DNA of 64,000 bases from Cymbomonas tetramitiformis (Eukaryota > Chlorophyta > Pyramimonadophyceae > Pyramimonadales > Pyramimonadaceae). The notes under the pieces were generated by a model. The model saw nothing but the letters and a program-made list of their open reading frames with translations. It searched no databases and was not told the origin of the DNA. Positions 34,778-43,428 of the stretch are shown in pieces. The stretch's first letter is position 1. Each line of letters opens with the position of its first letter. The stretch spans positions 1-64,000 of the forward strand of contig LGRX02030564.1 of assembly GCA_001247695.2 (NCBI GenBank), given 5' to 3'. Position numbers and translations under genes: made by a program.

Positions 34778-35620
34778 TTATACTTTCATTTTTATAACAT
34801 TATCAGCTGTTGTATCACGATATAGCACACCCGGAGGTAAAGTCGGTGCATCGGTTTCTGTAGGGAATACTTGTAGACCACCGACATTATCATCTACTCT
34901 AATAAGACTTTTGTTTTGAGTTGTTGTAAAAGTATCTTGCAGCAAAATTAGATAACTTAAACCTGGCAAACCGTTCGCATCTGTATTGAAAAAATAATTT
35001 GCACCAATGCCACCGTTCAAGGAGGCTGAATATACAATAATATTATTAGTTGTTTTATTATTATTATTACTTGTTACTTCTTGTAATGTCGGTGTCGTTT
35101 GAGCTGTATTTAAATCAATCGCTTTGATAACATTGTTGTCCCATACCAATATTTCTTGATTTGGAACAGATGGTATTGTTGTCGGTTTGGTCATTACTTC
35201 CAATGCCGTTTCAGCTTGAATAGTAGTTGCTGCTATGTTACGAGCTCCATTAATATCACCCGACATGTTAATTCTGAAAAACCTATTTGTAGCTGCATCA
35301 GGTTTCCTTTGAAAATTTATAAAATATATAGTTTCAGCATCTGGTATGTTTACACCAGCGGTATTTAAACTAATAAAAGCATTACCTGATGTTTTATTTC
35401 CAAATAAATCAATATTTGTGGTATTATTTGGTGCGGTGTTGTTTATCTCACCATTTACCCGTAAATTATTTTGAACTATTACATTTCCATTTGTTCTTTC
35501 AATGTCATTTGTCGTACCTGACACATTTGACCATTTGCTCGATCCACCGTCTGGGGGATTGCCATTAATCGTATCACATGTTAAATTCTTACAAACTAAA
35601 CTTTGTCCAAAACTTGACAT
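34778..35620 (-). CDS. Fibre-like structural protein A
   Basis: A 280-residue protein rich in Asn, Thr and Gly with predicted beta-strand character. It starts MSSFGQSLVCKNLTCDTING. The first residues resemble those of the proteins at 36,180-38,009 and 38,032-38,454 (MS-S/A-FG..L), which suggests a shared anchor that docks different fibres on the capsid. There are no membrane helices. It ends the minus-strand capsid gene run. Function as a virion surface or attachment protein is inferred from composition and position; no family is recognised. Confidence 0.55.
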   Translation of the reverse strand: MSSFGQSLVCKNLTCDTINGNPPDGGSSKWSNVSGTTNDIERTNGNVIVQNNLRVNGEINNTAPNNTTNIDLFGNKTSGNAFISLNTAGVNIPDAETIYFINFQRKPDAATNRFFRINMSGDINGARNIAATTIQAETALEVMTKPTTIPSVPNQEILVWDNNVIKAIDLNTAQTTPTLQEVTSNNNNKTTNNIIVYSASLNGGIGANYFFNTDANGLPGLSYLILLQDTFTTTQNKSLIRVDDNVGGLQVFPTETDAPTLPPGVLYRDTTADNVIKMKV

Positions 35621-35633
35621 ATATCATATGTAC

Positions 35634-36170
35634 TTATTTAAATTTCACGCGGTATCGCTTATATTGTTTTATATGATTAATGCCCAATAATCCATGTGCA
35701 TTATCATAGACATTTACTATTCCCCAAGCAAGTTCTTCAGTTGTATCTAAGACTAATGGGACATCCTGAAATCTTGTAGTATTTACTTGACCGCCGACTC
35801 CAATAACCAAACCTGGTTCGTTGTTAAAATCGGACGTGCCATCTGGATGAATTATTCCTATATGTCTTGCATCGGCGGTAGACATTTGTGTAATCATGGC
35901 ACCCGTATCATATACCAAAGAAACATGCTCATCGACATTTGCCAAGGATACTGACACCCATTTATCTCGGCGTTCTGTTTTTGCTTTTGTTTTTGGTAAG
36001 TTCTGTTTACTATATCTTCTTACGTTTCCTTGGGCGTTAGCAATATTTCTTACCTTACATCGAGTGTTTGCGAGTCTTCCATTTATAATTCCTTTAATTC
36101 TCATACCGACCCCATCTTGAACGACGGTTTCACAACTTGGTAAATTAGGATCATTTCGCTTTACAGGCAT
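35634..36170 (-). CDS. Retropepsin-like aspartic protease
   Basis: 178 residues. The catalytic signature is VSLVYDTGAMITQMS (Asp at 88), and the second conserved element is HGLLGINHI (about 159-167), as in single-domain clan AA proteases that work as dimers. The N-terminal 70 residues are basic (RRYSKQNLPKTKAKTERR), perhaps for binding DNA or substrate. It sits 9 bases from the fibre gene on the left and in the run of virion genes, so a role in capsid maturation is plausible. Polintons usually carry an adenain-type cysteine protease, which is missing here. Alternatively it could cut a host or fibre protein. Confidence 0.75.
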   Translation of the reverse strand: MPVKRNDPNLPSCETVVQDGVGMRIKGIINGRLANTRCKVRNIANAQGNVRRYSKQNLPKTKAKTERRDKWVSVSLANVDEHVSLVYDTGAMITQMSTADARHIGIIHPDGTSDFNNEPGLVIGVGGQVNTTRFQDVPLVLDTTEELAWGIVNVYDNAHGLLGINHIKQYKRYRVKFK

Positions 36171-36179
36171 TTATAATAA

Positions 36180-38009
36180 TCAGGTAAAATAATTGAATCC
36201 TGGGCTTACCCAAATCAATACACCGCCAGCAACACTAGCCACTTTTGATTCCATAGCTGTTCCGATGTATGAATCACCCGCTGTGATTTGAGCACTATTG
36301 ATTTCCCCACCTACTATGCATTTCACACGTTGGCCCTTCACATACGTATTATCTGTAGCAGCGGCATTTCTACATGTGGTGAAACCGCGTCCGATCAACA
36401 CGAAACAACTCTGAGATGCAGCACTGTCTTGAATACAGACACCGATGGGTGTGCAGTTTTGGTTACTTTGAGTATACGAGTTATTGAACGGTTGAACTCC
36501 ATTCACGTTGTTTATTCCATCATCATCAAACATGACAATCGTTGAAGCCGTAATCGTATTGGCGGTGTTATTGACAAATGTAAACACATCCCCGGTAAAC
36601 CGAAGCGGACTGGTTGGAAGAGTGGTATTAGCGTACGTCTTCGTAATCAGTGTCAACGGTACGCCTGATAGTGTGAGTGAGTTGGTTGAACTTGGATAAG
36701 CGTAATTTAATGAATTGGATAAAATAACAGACGCAGAATTTAATTCATCCAATTCCGCAGTCGAACCGGTATTGCCCACAGCTAGAACCTGAGAAAGACT
36801 GCCGATGCTTCCATTATTAATAGCACCGGTTCGCACTTCGTTTGAGCTAGAATCGTAATACAATTGTAGACTTTCAGAACTGACATCTGGACTAGCCCTA
36901 ATAGGTCTGATATAGCAACTACTTGCCACACCGGCAGTTAATTCAATTCCGCTTGCGTTCAAAACAATTGTGTTATCGGTGTTTACGGCACTCTGAGCAG
37001 AGTTTTGTCCAGCCAAAGCTCCGATATTGATTGCGTTTTCGCCACACGAACTCTCGCCACTGAACTTTCCAATACACACCGCTTGATCCTTGCAGTTGTT
37101 TTGAGCACTGTCGTCTCCGATCGCCACCACGAAGCTGCCGCAATTGTTGTTAGCACTTCCACTTCCAATAGCAATGGTATCATTGGAATTTGTATTATTA
37201 ATGGACAATGCATTGCGACCTATAGCGATGGAACGTTCACCGATGTGGTCCGCGTTTGTATAATTTTGCGTCTGTTCTCCGATGCTAATTTTACCAAATC
37301 CATTAGAGCCGCTCTCAAGTCTAAGATTATTTCCGGTTAATGTCTCTTGAGATACATTCATCGTACCTGTACCGGTATACGAGACATCGGCAACACTGGT
37401 CGTGCTTCCTTGAGTAGTCACAGATTGCAAATCTTGGTTCGCACCTGTGGGTAAGTTCGTCAATAATGAGCCATCTCCAATATACTTACCTGCAGTTAAT
37501 GTTAGATCGCCGGTATCAAGAACTAATGGACCATTAGATACCAGCAGTCCACTGCCTAATGGCTCAATATTGATTGTGGTTTGCAAGCAGGTTACCTCGT
37601 TAATGCCCGTTTCGCCTATCTTAACACGTGTTTGTTCTACTGGGTCTAAGCTTTTGATCTCGAACGAAGCATCGAGGTCATCGAGGCCTGCAGAGAATCG
37701 TGATTTCGATATTGGATTGTTCAACACGAAATCGTTGAATTTGATTGATGTGTGTACTTTTAGCGACCCATCTGTCAACAAGGACATTTGTTCTCGTTCA
37801 TTCAATGGGTCTTGAGTATCTATGAATTTGATATCGTTCTGATAGCGTATGTCCGAACCGATATGCATCGTCTCTAACGGCGAGTCTACGCTGCCTATAG
37901 TTTGGCGCACAACTGTATCGCACGTTAGTGTATCGGTTGTCCCTGGGGCTGCTACATAGTCTTTGCCGTTAATTTTTTCAACTATTAGATTTGAACCGAA
38001 AGCTGACAT
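36180..38009 (-). CDS. Large fibre-like protein with YadA-like head repeats
   Basis: 609 residues starting MSAFGSNLIVEKINGKDYVA. The middle part (about 255-335) has regular repeats of the type IAIGSGSANNN, VAIGDDSAQNN, VCIGKFSGESS and INIGALAGQNS. These resemble the AIG..A strands of trimeric bacterial adhesin heads and viral tail-fibre regions. The rest is beta-rich and Asn/Thr/Ser-rich, with no membrane helix. The shared MS-x-FG N-terminus suggests it is mounted at the same capsid site as proteins A and C. A role in host attachment is inferred. An ATATATA-type promoter-like box lies before the ATG. Confidence 0.65.
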   Translation of the reverse strand: MSAFGSNLIVEKINGKDYVAAPGTTDTLTCDTVVRQTIGSVDSPLETMHIGSDIRYQNDIKFIDTQDPLNEREQMSLLTDGSLKVHTSIKFNDFVLNNPISKSRFSAGLDDLDASFEIKSLDPVEQTRVKIGETGINEVTCLQTTINIEPLGSGLLVSNGPLVLDTGDLTLTAGKYIGDGSLLTNLPTGANQDLQSVTTQGSTTSVADVSYTGTGTMNVSQETLTGNNLRLESGSNGFGKISIGEQTQNYTNADHIGERSIAIGRNALSINNTNSNDTIAIGSGSANNNCGSFVVAIGDDSAQNNCKDQAVCIGKFSGESSCGENAINIGALAGQNSAQSAVNTDNTIVLNASGIELTAGVASSCYIRPIRASPDVSSESLQLYYDSSSNEVRTGAINNGSIGSLSQVLAVGNTGSTAELDELNSASVILSNSLNYAYPSSTNSLTLSGVPLTLITKTYANTTLPTSPLRFTGDVFTFVNNTANTITASTIVMFDDDGINNVNGVQPFNNSYTQSNQNCTPIGVCIQDSAASQSCFVLIGRGFTTCRNAAATDNTYVKGQRVKCIVGGEINSAQITAGDSYIGTAMESKVASVAGGVLIWVSPGFNYFT

Positions 38010-38031
38010 TATATATTATACTTTTTATATT

Positions 38032-38454
38032 TTATCCTGTATTCCGATAAGATGTTGAAATCACATACCAATTTCCTGCCTGTATACTTGTTTTTTCGCC
38101 TGATGCAATTAGAGTGACGCTCGTTATACTGTCTCCATTGGTTGCACCATTTTCCAAAGTAATATCGCCGTTAGTTGTGTCTGCATATCCATTTATTCTG
38201 TCACCCGCAAACTTTTGAACAGTTACTGATTGCCCCGTGTCGGCTGTTCCGTTATAAATTGTAAACATTTTACCTTTGATAGCAGGTACACATTCCGGCA
38301 ACCGAACATTTGTGGCAGTAGCACCTAAGATAATCTGATTTTGTGCGTCATCCTGTGTTAATTGTATCAATGTTCCATTTCTTAGTGTTGTGCGAAACGT
38401 AGTATTGGCATAAGTCAAGGTTTTTGCATTTAGTCCATTTCCGAAAGCTGACAT
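38032..38454 (-). CDS. Small fibre-like protein C
   Basis: 140 residues starting MSAFGNGLNAKTLTYANTTF, then a beta-rich tail (KMFTIYNGTADTGQSVTVQ, NWYVISTSY). The N-terminus matches that of the neighbouring 609-residue protein. It may be a short fibre or a plug. A TAGTATATACA box lies directly upstream of the ATG. Confidence 0.55.
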   Translation of the reverse strand: MSAFGNGLNAKTLTYANTTFRTTLRNGTLIQLTQDDAQNQIILGATATNVRLPECVPAIKGKMFTIYNGTADTGQSVTVQKFAGDRINGYADTTNGDITLENGATNGDSITSVTLIASGEKTSIQAGNWYVISTSYRNTG

Positions 38455-38467
38455 TGTATATACTAAT

Positions 38468-38788
38468 CTATGAAAAAAACAGAGGTACAGGTTGCAACAA
38501 TCGACTATTCAATGGATGCTCCATCGGGAAATGGAACATTTCCATTTCTTTTGACACTTTTTGATTGTGCCCTAAAGTATAAGATTTGTATCCAGCCAGA
38601 GGATGAACGTTGCTAATCCTAAATGGTGGATATGTGATGTCATTGATTGTTTTACACGGGAGTTGTTGCATCATAACCGGTCTAAAACCTGACATTTGAA
38701 ACATCGTCGCGGTATGAATCTGTTTGTCCATGTTGGGTCCTACATCTTTTATCATGTTGTAACTGCTTAATCCTGGCTGTTGAGCCAT
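38468..38788 (-). CDS. Small conserved-looking virion-cluster protein
   Basis: 106 residues (MAQQPGLSSYNMIKDVGPNM...), with Met- and Pro-rich segments and no recognisable domain. It lies between the major capsid gene and the fibre genes with gaps of 13-23 bases, so a cement, scaffold or minor virion role is likely but unproven. A TAGTATACAAAC sequence precedes the ATG. Confidence 0.5.
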   Translation of the reverse strand: MAQQPGLSSYNMIKDVGPNMDKQIHTATMFQMSGFRPVMMQQLPCKTINDITYPPFRISNVHPLAGYKSYTLGHNQKVSKEMEMFHFPMEHPLNSRLLQPVPLFFS

Positions 38789-38811
38789 GTTTGTATACTA
38801 TTAACCGCTTT

Positions 38812-40146
38812 TTAAAATACAGTTTCGATCACACGGTTTTGACCGATACGAAGAACTGCGGTCGTTTCGCAAATAATCATGGTTTCGTTTGTTGTAAGTA
38901 CCGTTTGTAGCGGGTCTACTGGTGACGCAGCCGAAGTCTGAAAGTAGAAGGAACTGTTTAAACCCCGAGAATCCAATCCTGTCATACTGCGGACATTCAT
39001 TTCTGAGGGAAGGTTCAAACGTACCATGGGAATGAATTGGTTGTTCAGCCAATCTTCATATGAATTAATTTTACATCCCGATAGCGTTCCATAGTTGTCC
39101 GCTTTAGAGATAGTCAATAGATTGAATGCCGCAAGAGGGTCGACTCGATAGTTAGGAACGAACAAGTTGTTGATATTGAACTGTAGAGCACCCAATCCAC
39201 CTGCTAAGAATTGAAAGTATGATGGTAGGTAGGCTGTTCCACATGTATTTTCCAATTTGATAAGTCCTTTGTTTTTTTCTCTATAATCACTAGGCCTTTG
39301 CACAGCATATATGTTATTAATGCATTGTGAACTCAAAGAGAACCTTGTCGATTTGGCCATACCACCAGCTCCTTCAAAAAATGTAAAGTAATTGCAATAC
39401 GGAATCTCCAAGAATCCATCACGCAATTTTGATTCCACGGCGGCATCGTAGACACCTGAACTGAAAGTGATTGTTTCTACGGTAAAGTAAAGTTTGTCCA
39501 ATTTAAAATTGCCTTTCGATACTAATTCTTTTTGGGCTTTTGTGTCAATTGCTGCACCAGGCGTTAATGATTTTTGCCAACAACCTAAGACCTCGGGACC
39601 TGCAAGGTATAGCCTTATTTGGATCGGTGCGAGAAGGCTCGTATCAATATAAGACGGTTCAGCTTCCCCTAGAAACGATAGCCATTGATTCAAAATGTAT
39701 GGACGCGGGGTACTGTAGAAGTTTTCAGTTGTATTTATTTCTTGGTTTTTCAAAACCCTTTGATAAGTCATTTCTTTGCTAAGAGTGGTTTTGATAGTAT
39801 CAAGTACGCAACTGACCGTGTTGTAACTTTGAAAACCAGTCGTCACCTGCTGGCCTCCTGCGAAAATTTCCATCCTTTGAATTAATTTCTCGATGCCATT
39901 GGGGAGCGTCGTATGTAATTCATCAGCAACATTAAGGTCGTTTGTAAAAGCTAAAGGCGTTGTACAGGAACCTAAACAATGCATTGAGAGGCTCTTCATG
40001 TTTACAATTGAATTCACAGGTAGATTCAAAGTTATGGTTGAATATCGTGACGCTTCCGTCAAGTTTGTTGTTTCCAATCTGAAGTAATTAGTTGAATATG
40101 AATTCATTTTCGATAAGCCGTAGGCCAGAGACATCGGGAGGCTCAT
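38812..40146 (-). CDS. MCP: Major capsid protein (double jelly-roll)
   Basis: 444 residues, a usual size for Polinton-like virus capsid proteins. Strand-rich segments (YFRLETTN, YSTITLNLPVNSIVNMKSL, KLDKLYFTVETITF) and the second-barrel region with RFSLSSQCINNIYAVQRPSDY and YFQFLAGGLGALQFNINNLF fit the double jelly-roll fold. Position next to the minor capsid gene and the shared element context support the call. It should build the trimeric capsomers of an icosahedral virion. The identification rests on pattern and synteny; no structure comparison was possible. Confidence 0.8.
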   Translation of the reverse strand: MSLPMSLAYGLSKMNSYSTNYFRLETTNLTEASRYSTITLNLPVNSIVNMKSLSMHCLGSCTTPLAFTNDLNVADELHTTLPNGIEKLIQRMEIFAGGQQVTTGFQSYNTVSCVLDTIKTTLSKEMTYQRVLKNQEINTTENFYSTPRPYILNQWLSFLGEAEPSYIDTSLLAPIQIRLYLAGPEVLGCWQKSLTPGAAIDTKAQKELVSKGNFKLDKLYFTVETITFSSGVYDAAVESKLRDGFLEIPYCNYFTFFEGAGGMAKSTRFSLSSQCINNIYAVQRPSDYREKNKGLIKLENTCGTAYLPSYFQFLAGGLGALQFNINNLFVPNYRVDPLAAFNLLTISKADNYGTLSGCKINSYEDWLNNQFIPMVRLNLPSEMNVRSMTGLDSRGLNSSFYFQTSAASPVDPLQTVLTTNETMIICETTAVLRIGQNRVIETVF

Positions 40147-40168
40147 TTTTGTATATATATTATAAAGA

Positions 40169-41167
40169 TTATAAAATATCTGAGAGACCAGCAGGTGCCA
40201 ATTCTTCGACCTTAATGCTTAATGAATAGTTAATACTGCCGTCTGATGCTTGGGTCGGAGATGCCAATGTGATTAATCTTGCTTTGGAATCTGTAAGTGT
40301 GATTCTAAATGAAGTAAATTGAGACCCAGACACTTCAATAACAAAGTTGTCGTTTGGGTCTATATATCGTATGAAGTCTGTCGTTGTGTCACTAGGCAAT
40401 AGTATTTTCGCCCAGATATCAGAACTTATCATTTCGTTGGTGTTTGTAAAAGTAGAAAGATTTGTTGATTCAATATTGTGTGTTGGTAACGATGTGACCC
40501 TAAGGTACAAGGCGTCGTTGGTTTGAATGTTACATGGATAAACAGATTGAAACACGGAGTTGGGTGTAGTGATGCCAAACAAGTCTATAAGTTGAGATAT
40601 CTCTACCAAACCAGCTGTGCTTCTATTCACACGACCTCCGAGTATTTGATCTGAGTCATTGTATTTTCCAGCAGTGGACACTGAATTTAAGGCAGTTTGT
40701 AAATTGCTTCCAGGTAAAGCAAAAAAGTCCCCACTCACACTGAATGATACAAACTTAATATTAGGTACTGCAGGGTCCAACGTGATACGAAATTTATTCT
40801 TATAATCAATTCCATCGCCGCTATTATTGTATGACACAGTTACAACACCGGTGTATCCAACAATGGCAGTCTTTATGCTTGTTTGTAATAACGTTGTTAG
40901 TTGGTCTAAATCAGTATAATTTGCATAAGGTATTTTCACTTCCGTTAAAGTATTATTTGCCGTATCACCCACATAGAAGATGCCATTGGTCTCGTTAATA
41001 CTATACCATGTCTTTGCACATGAGAAAGTATTCAACGTTAATCTCAGTTTGGTTTGTGCTCGATAATTTATCAGCTGAGTGGGTATGTTCATTTGCAAAA
41101 CACGTGCGTCTCCATTGCTATTGTCTTCGGAAGACAAGAATAGCGTTCTTGTGCTAATTACGCTCAT
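40169..41167 (-). CDS. mCP: Minor capsid (penton) protein
   Basis: 332 residues starting MSVISTRTLFLSSEDNSNGD. The RTLFLSSED-type opening, followed by a beta-rich body, is characteristic of penton proteins of Polinton-like viruses and virophages, which occupy the five-fold vertices. It is directly upstream of the major capsid gene with a 22-base gap. Its first 14 bases overlap the end of the small gene at 41,154-41,366. Confidence 0.75.
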   Translation of the reverse strand: MSVISTRTLFLSSEDNSNGDARVLQMNIPTQLINYRAQTKLRLTLNTFSCAKTWYSINETNGIFYVGDTANNTLTEVKIPYANYTDLDQLTTLLQTSIKTAIVGYTGVVTVSYNNSGDGIDYKNKFRITLDPAVPNIKFVSFSVSGDFFALPGSNLQTALNSVSTAGKYNDSDQILGGRVNRSTAGLVEISQLIDLFGITTPNSVFQSVYPCNIQTNDALYLRVTSLPTHNIESTNLSTFTNTNEMISSDIWAKILLPSDTTTDFIRYIDPNDNFVIEVSGSQFTSFRITLTDSKARLITLASPTQASDGSINYSLSIKVEELAPAGLSDIL

Positions 41168-41366
41168 CTATATTAATATAACAATTATCTTTTATAGAAT
41201 CAACAGTATCCCGATCTAAAGGAATTGGTTCAATAATGTTTCCAGTACAAAGGTCATCGTAAAATTCTGGACGTTTGATATAATCATCTACAAGCAATTC
41301 TACATGAGCTTCTTTAATATCGGGGTATTGAAGTTTGGCTAAGCGTATCAATTCTTCACGATCCAT
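41154..41366 (-). CDS. Small acidic protein, unknown
   Basis: 70 residues (MDREELIRLAKLQYPDIKEA...), acidic and mostly helical, without known motifs. It overlaps the start of the penton gene by 14 bases, so the two are probably co-transcribed. The 49-bp palindrome lies 32 bases upstream of its start. Confidence 0.5.
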   Translation of the reverse strand: MDREELIRLAKLQYPDIKEAHVELLVDDYIKRPEFYDDLCTGNIIEPIPLDRDTVDSIKDNCYINIDERN

Positions 41367-41398
41367 CTTATTATCATATAAATAAAAAGTTTACCGAT

Positions 41399-41447
41399 GT
41401 TCCAATGTGAGGATATATTACTATAGTATTAATCCCCGGTTTGGAAC
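41399..41447. terminator. 49-bp palindromic boundary element, copy 3
   Basis: Arms GTTCCAAT and TTTGGAAC around TACTATAGTA. It encodes the last codons and stop of the lipase gene (FQTGD then TAA), and is upstream of the next gene. The position fits a 3'-end signal, a promoter for the next gene, or both. Confidence 0.6.
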
Positions 41448-42772
41448 AACTCCTTGTCTTGGTCAGCACGACCCGTGACTTGACGTATCATCTCTGTGAT
41501 TGGATCATAGATCGGCACTTCCGTTAATGGTTTTTGTTCTATAGGACTCAATCCTAATTTTTCACGTATGTAATTCTTCTCGCCCAAGCTTTCTTTAACA
41601 CCCATTACATTCATTAAATCTGTGAAGTTTACATTAGGAGTTTCTGATAATAAGATTGGTTCTAATAAACCTTGAGTGGTCCTAAAGATACGTTCGTCGT
41701 TGGTGTCAGTCGGTGTGTAATATCCAAGGTACCCTCCCACAGCCGAACCTGTCATGGCGTTGGCAAAGCCGTAACGAGACCTCGCTGTACTAACCCGCGT
41801 AGACTCCGGTGCATCTGAGTACATTTGTTCCACGCTATGCAATTTTGTCAAATTGCTTTCCGTACCTACCTTTGGATTGACATGTACGATATCATAATTG
41901 CTCTTGGGATGTGGCTTCAATCGTGCCGGCAAGGATATCAGATCACCTTCAGTTGAGTATAATACTTGCTTTTCGGTCGGAGTGTTAATCGGTTCTTGCA
42001 AAGGATTGATTGCTGGATTGAAATGATGCCCTTCTACGTTGTTAACTTCGGCTATATAATTGCTTTGACCACCTCCATTAGAGTGACCAGTCACAGATAA
42101 CTTATACCCACCGTATTTACTTTTGACATCGTCAAATCGTTGTTGTGCTTCTTGATATCTTGATGTGCTACGTTGTTGTTTCATCAATGTCAAAAGATTT
42201 ACATACCAATCTTCTACATTTTGTCCACGTGAGATGTCCTGGGCAAGAGTGTTCAGACTTCCAAATTCTGCATCAGAGCCTCGATATGCAATAATGACGT
42301 CTTGACTTTTAGGATTGACCAACGTTGTAGAATTTCTGCCCGACAAACTTTGATCTACGTAATAACCCGGAAGTCCTCTCATGATACCCTTTAAACGTGC
42401 TTTATCACCATAGCTATATGCATACGAAATATCTGATGCTCGTGCATATTTCGTTTGTGTAGAATCGTCCTTAGATGTAATGTTAGGACCAAATACTTTG
42501 TTTAAAGCGGTACTCGGAAATTTCACGGCGTCTTGACTGAGAGCATTTAGCAATTTTGAGGTGTCTCTTTGTGTATACTTGTCAACATCGTCAGGTTTCA
42601 TGATTGGTTTACTCTTGACTGTGACCATAGATTTGAAAGGTGCACTGTTGCCAGACCTGTTACGCGTATGTATTTGTTTATCATTTTGGTAATCAACAAA
42701 ATTACTAAAATAACTACTAGATGGACGACAGTAAGCATTGGATTGATAGCTTTGATTACAAGGAACTTGCAT
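41429..42772 (-). CDS. Class-3-type lipase / alpha-beta hydrolase
   Basis: 447 residues. The nucleophile elbow GHSNGGG (Ser about 230) follows DVIIAYRGSDAEF (about 158-170), matching the oxyanion and strand pattern of class 3 lipases. Likely acid and base partners lie near EGDLISLPARL and YDIVHVNP. The N-terminal 100 residues and the C-terminal 120 show no domain. Lipases occur in some virophages and Polinton-like viruses, where they may help membrane entry or exit. The last codons lie inside a 49-bp palindrome. Confidence 0.75.
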   Translation of the reverse strand: MQVPCNQSYQSNAYCRPSSSYFSNFVDYQNDKQIHTRNRSGNSAPFKSMVTVKSKPIMKPDDVDKYTQRDTSKLLNALSQDAVKFPSTALNKVFGPNITSKDDSTQTKYARASDISYAYSYGDKARLKGIMRGLPGYYVDQSLSGRNSTTLVNPKSQDVIIAYRGSDAEFGSLNTLAQDISRGQNVEDWYVNLLTLMKQQRSTSRYQEAQQRFDDVKSKYGGYKLSVTGHSNGGGQSNYIAEVNNVEGHHFNPAINPLQEPINTPTEKQVLYSTEGDLISLPARLKPHPKSNYDIVHVNPKVGTESNLTKLHSVEQMYSDAPESTRVSTARSRYGFANAMTGSAVGGYLGYYTPTDTNDERIFRTTQGLLEPILLSETPNVNFTDLMNVMGVKESLGEKNYIREKLGLSPIEQKPLTEVPIYDPITEMIRQVTGRADQDKELFQTGD

Positions 42773-42777
42773 TACTA

Positions 42778-43422
42778 TTAAGGAGTTTTTGATTTTGGTG
42801 CTGGTGGTACATATGGTGCTAAATCGTCTCCGGCGATAAAACTTCTAACTTTTTGGAAAGGACTCATTGGACCCGCCGCCATACTCCTTGTTGTTACTCT
42901 CGTAGATGCAAACGTTCCAAACCTGCTTGGAGAAGCCATAATATCGCCTTGTAATAATGCTTTTGCTTCCTTTCGCAGATTTGCACCCGGTCCAGAATCG
43001 AGTGACGATCCAGCTTCCGGAGTATTTGGTGGCATTTCTTTGTTGATTTCCTGAATTTCTTGATCAATCGGTGTGTCTCTTACTTGTCGACTACTCTCAA
43101 TACGTTCTAAAGCCTGTTGATTTATGTCTTCTTGTGTGCTTGTCAACATAGGATTTATTGTCATCATAGGAGTAGGCCTGGTTGTATCAATACCACTGCT
43201 ATAGTCCTGAATGTCTCTTACTAATGGTTCCGTGTTTATGATTGAATTTCTCAAACTATTGTAGAATACCGCACTGTTTTGACTCGGCATCGTTATCACG
43301 TAGTTGTTTTTAGCGAGTTTACCATATCCTCGGAACAGATTGTCGGAACTTGAGCCGTTGGCAATTCCCATCATTTTCATACAATTGCGTCTTCCGACCT
43401 CATCGGTCAATATCGTTCTCAT
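42778..43422 (-). CDS. Unknown protein, possibly virion-associated
   Basis: 214 residues (MRTILTDEVGRRNCMKMMGI...) with a Pro/Ser-rich disordered middle (NKEMPPNTPEAGSSLDSGPG) and a C-terminal segment RSMAAGPMSPFQKVRSF. No domain recognised. Five bases separate it from the lipase gene and six from the integrase gene, so it belongs to the same run. ATATATA precedes the ATG. Confidence 0.5.
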   Translation of the reverse strand: MRTILTDEVGRRNCMKMMGIANGSSSDNLFRGYGKLAKNNYVITMPSQNSAVFYNSLRNSIINTEPLVRDIQDYSSGIDTTRPTPMMTINPMLTSTQEDINQQALERIESSRQVRDTPIDQEIQEINKEMPPNTPEAGSSLDSGPGANLRKEAKALLQGDIMASPSRFGTFASTRVTTRSMAAGPMSPFQKVRSFIAGDDLAPYVPPAPKSKTP

Positions 43423-43428
43423 TATATA

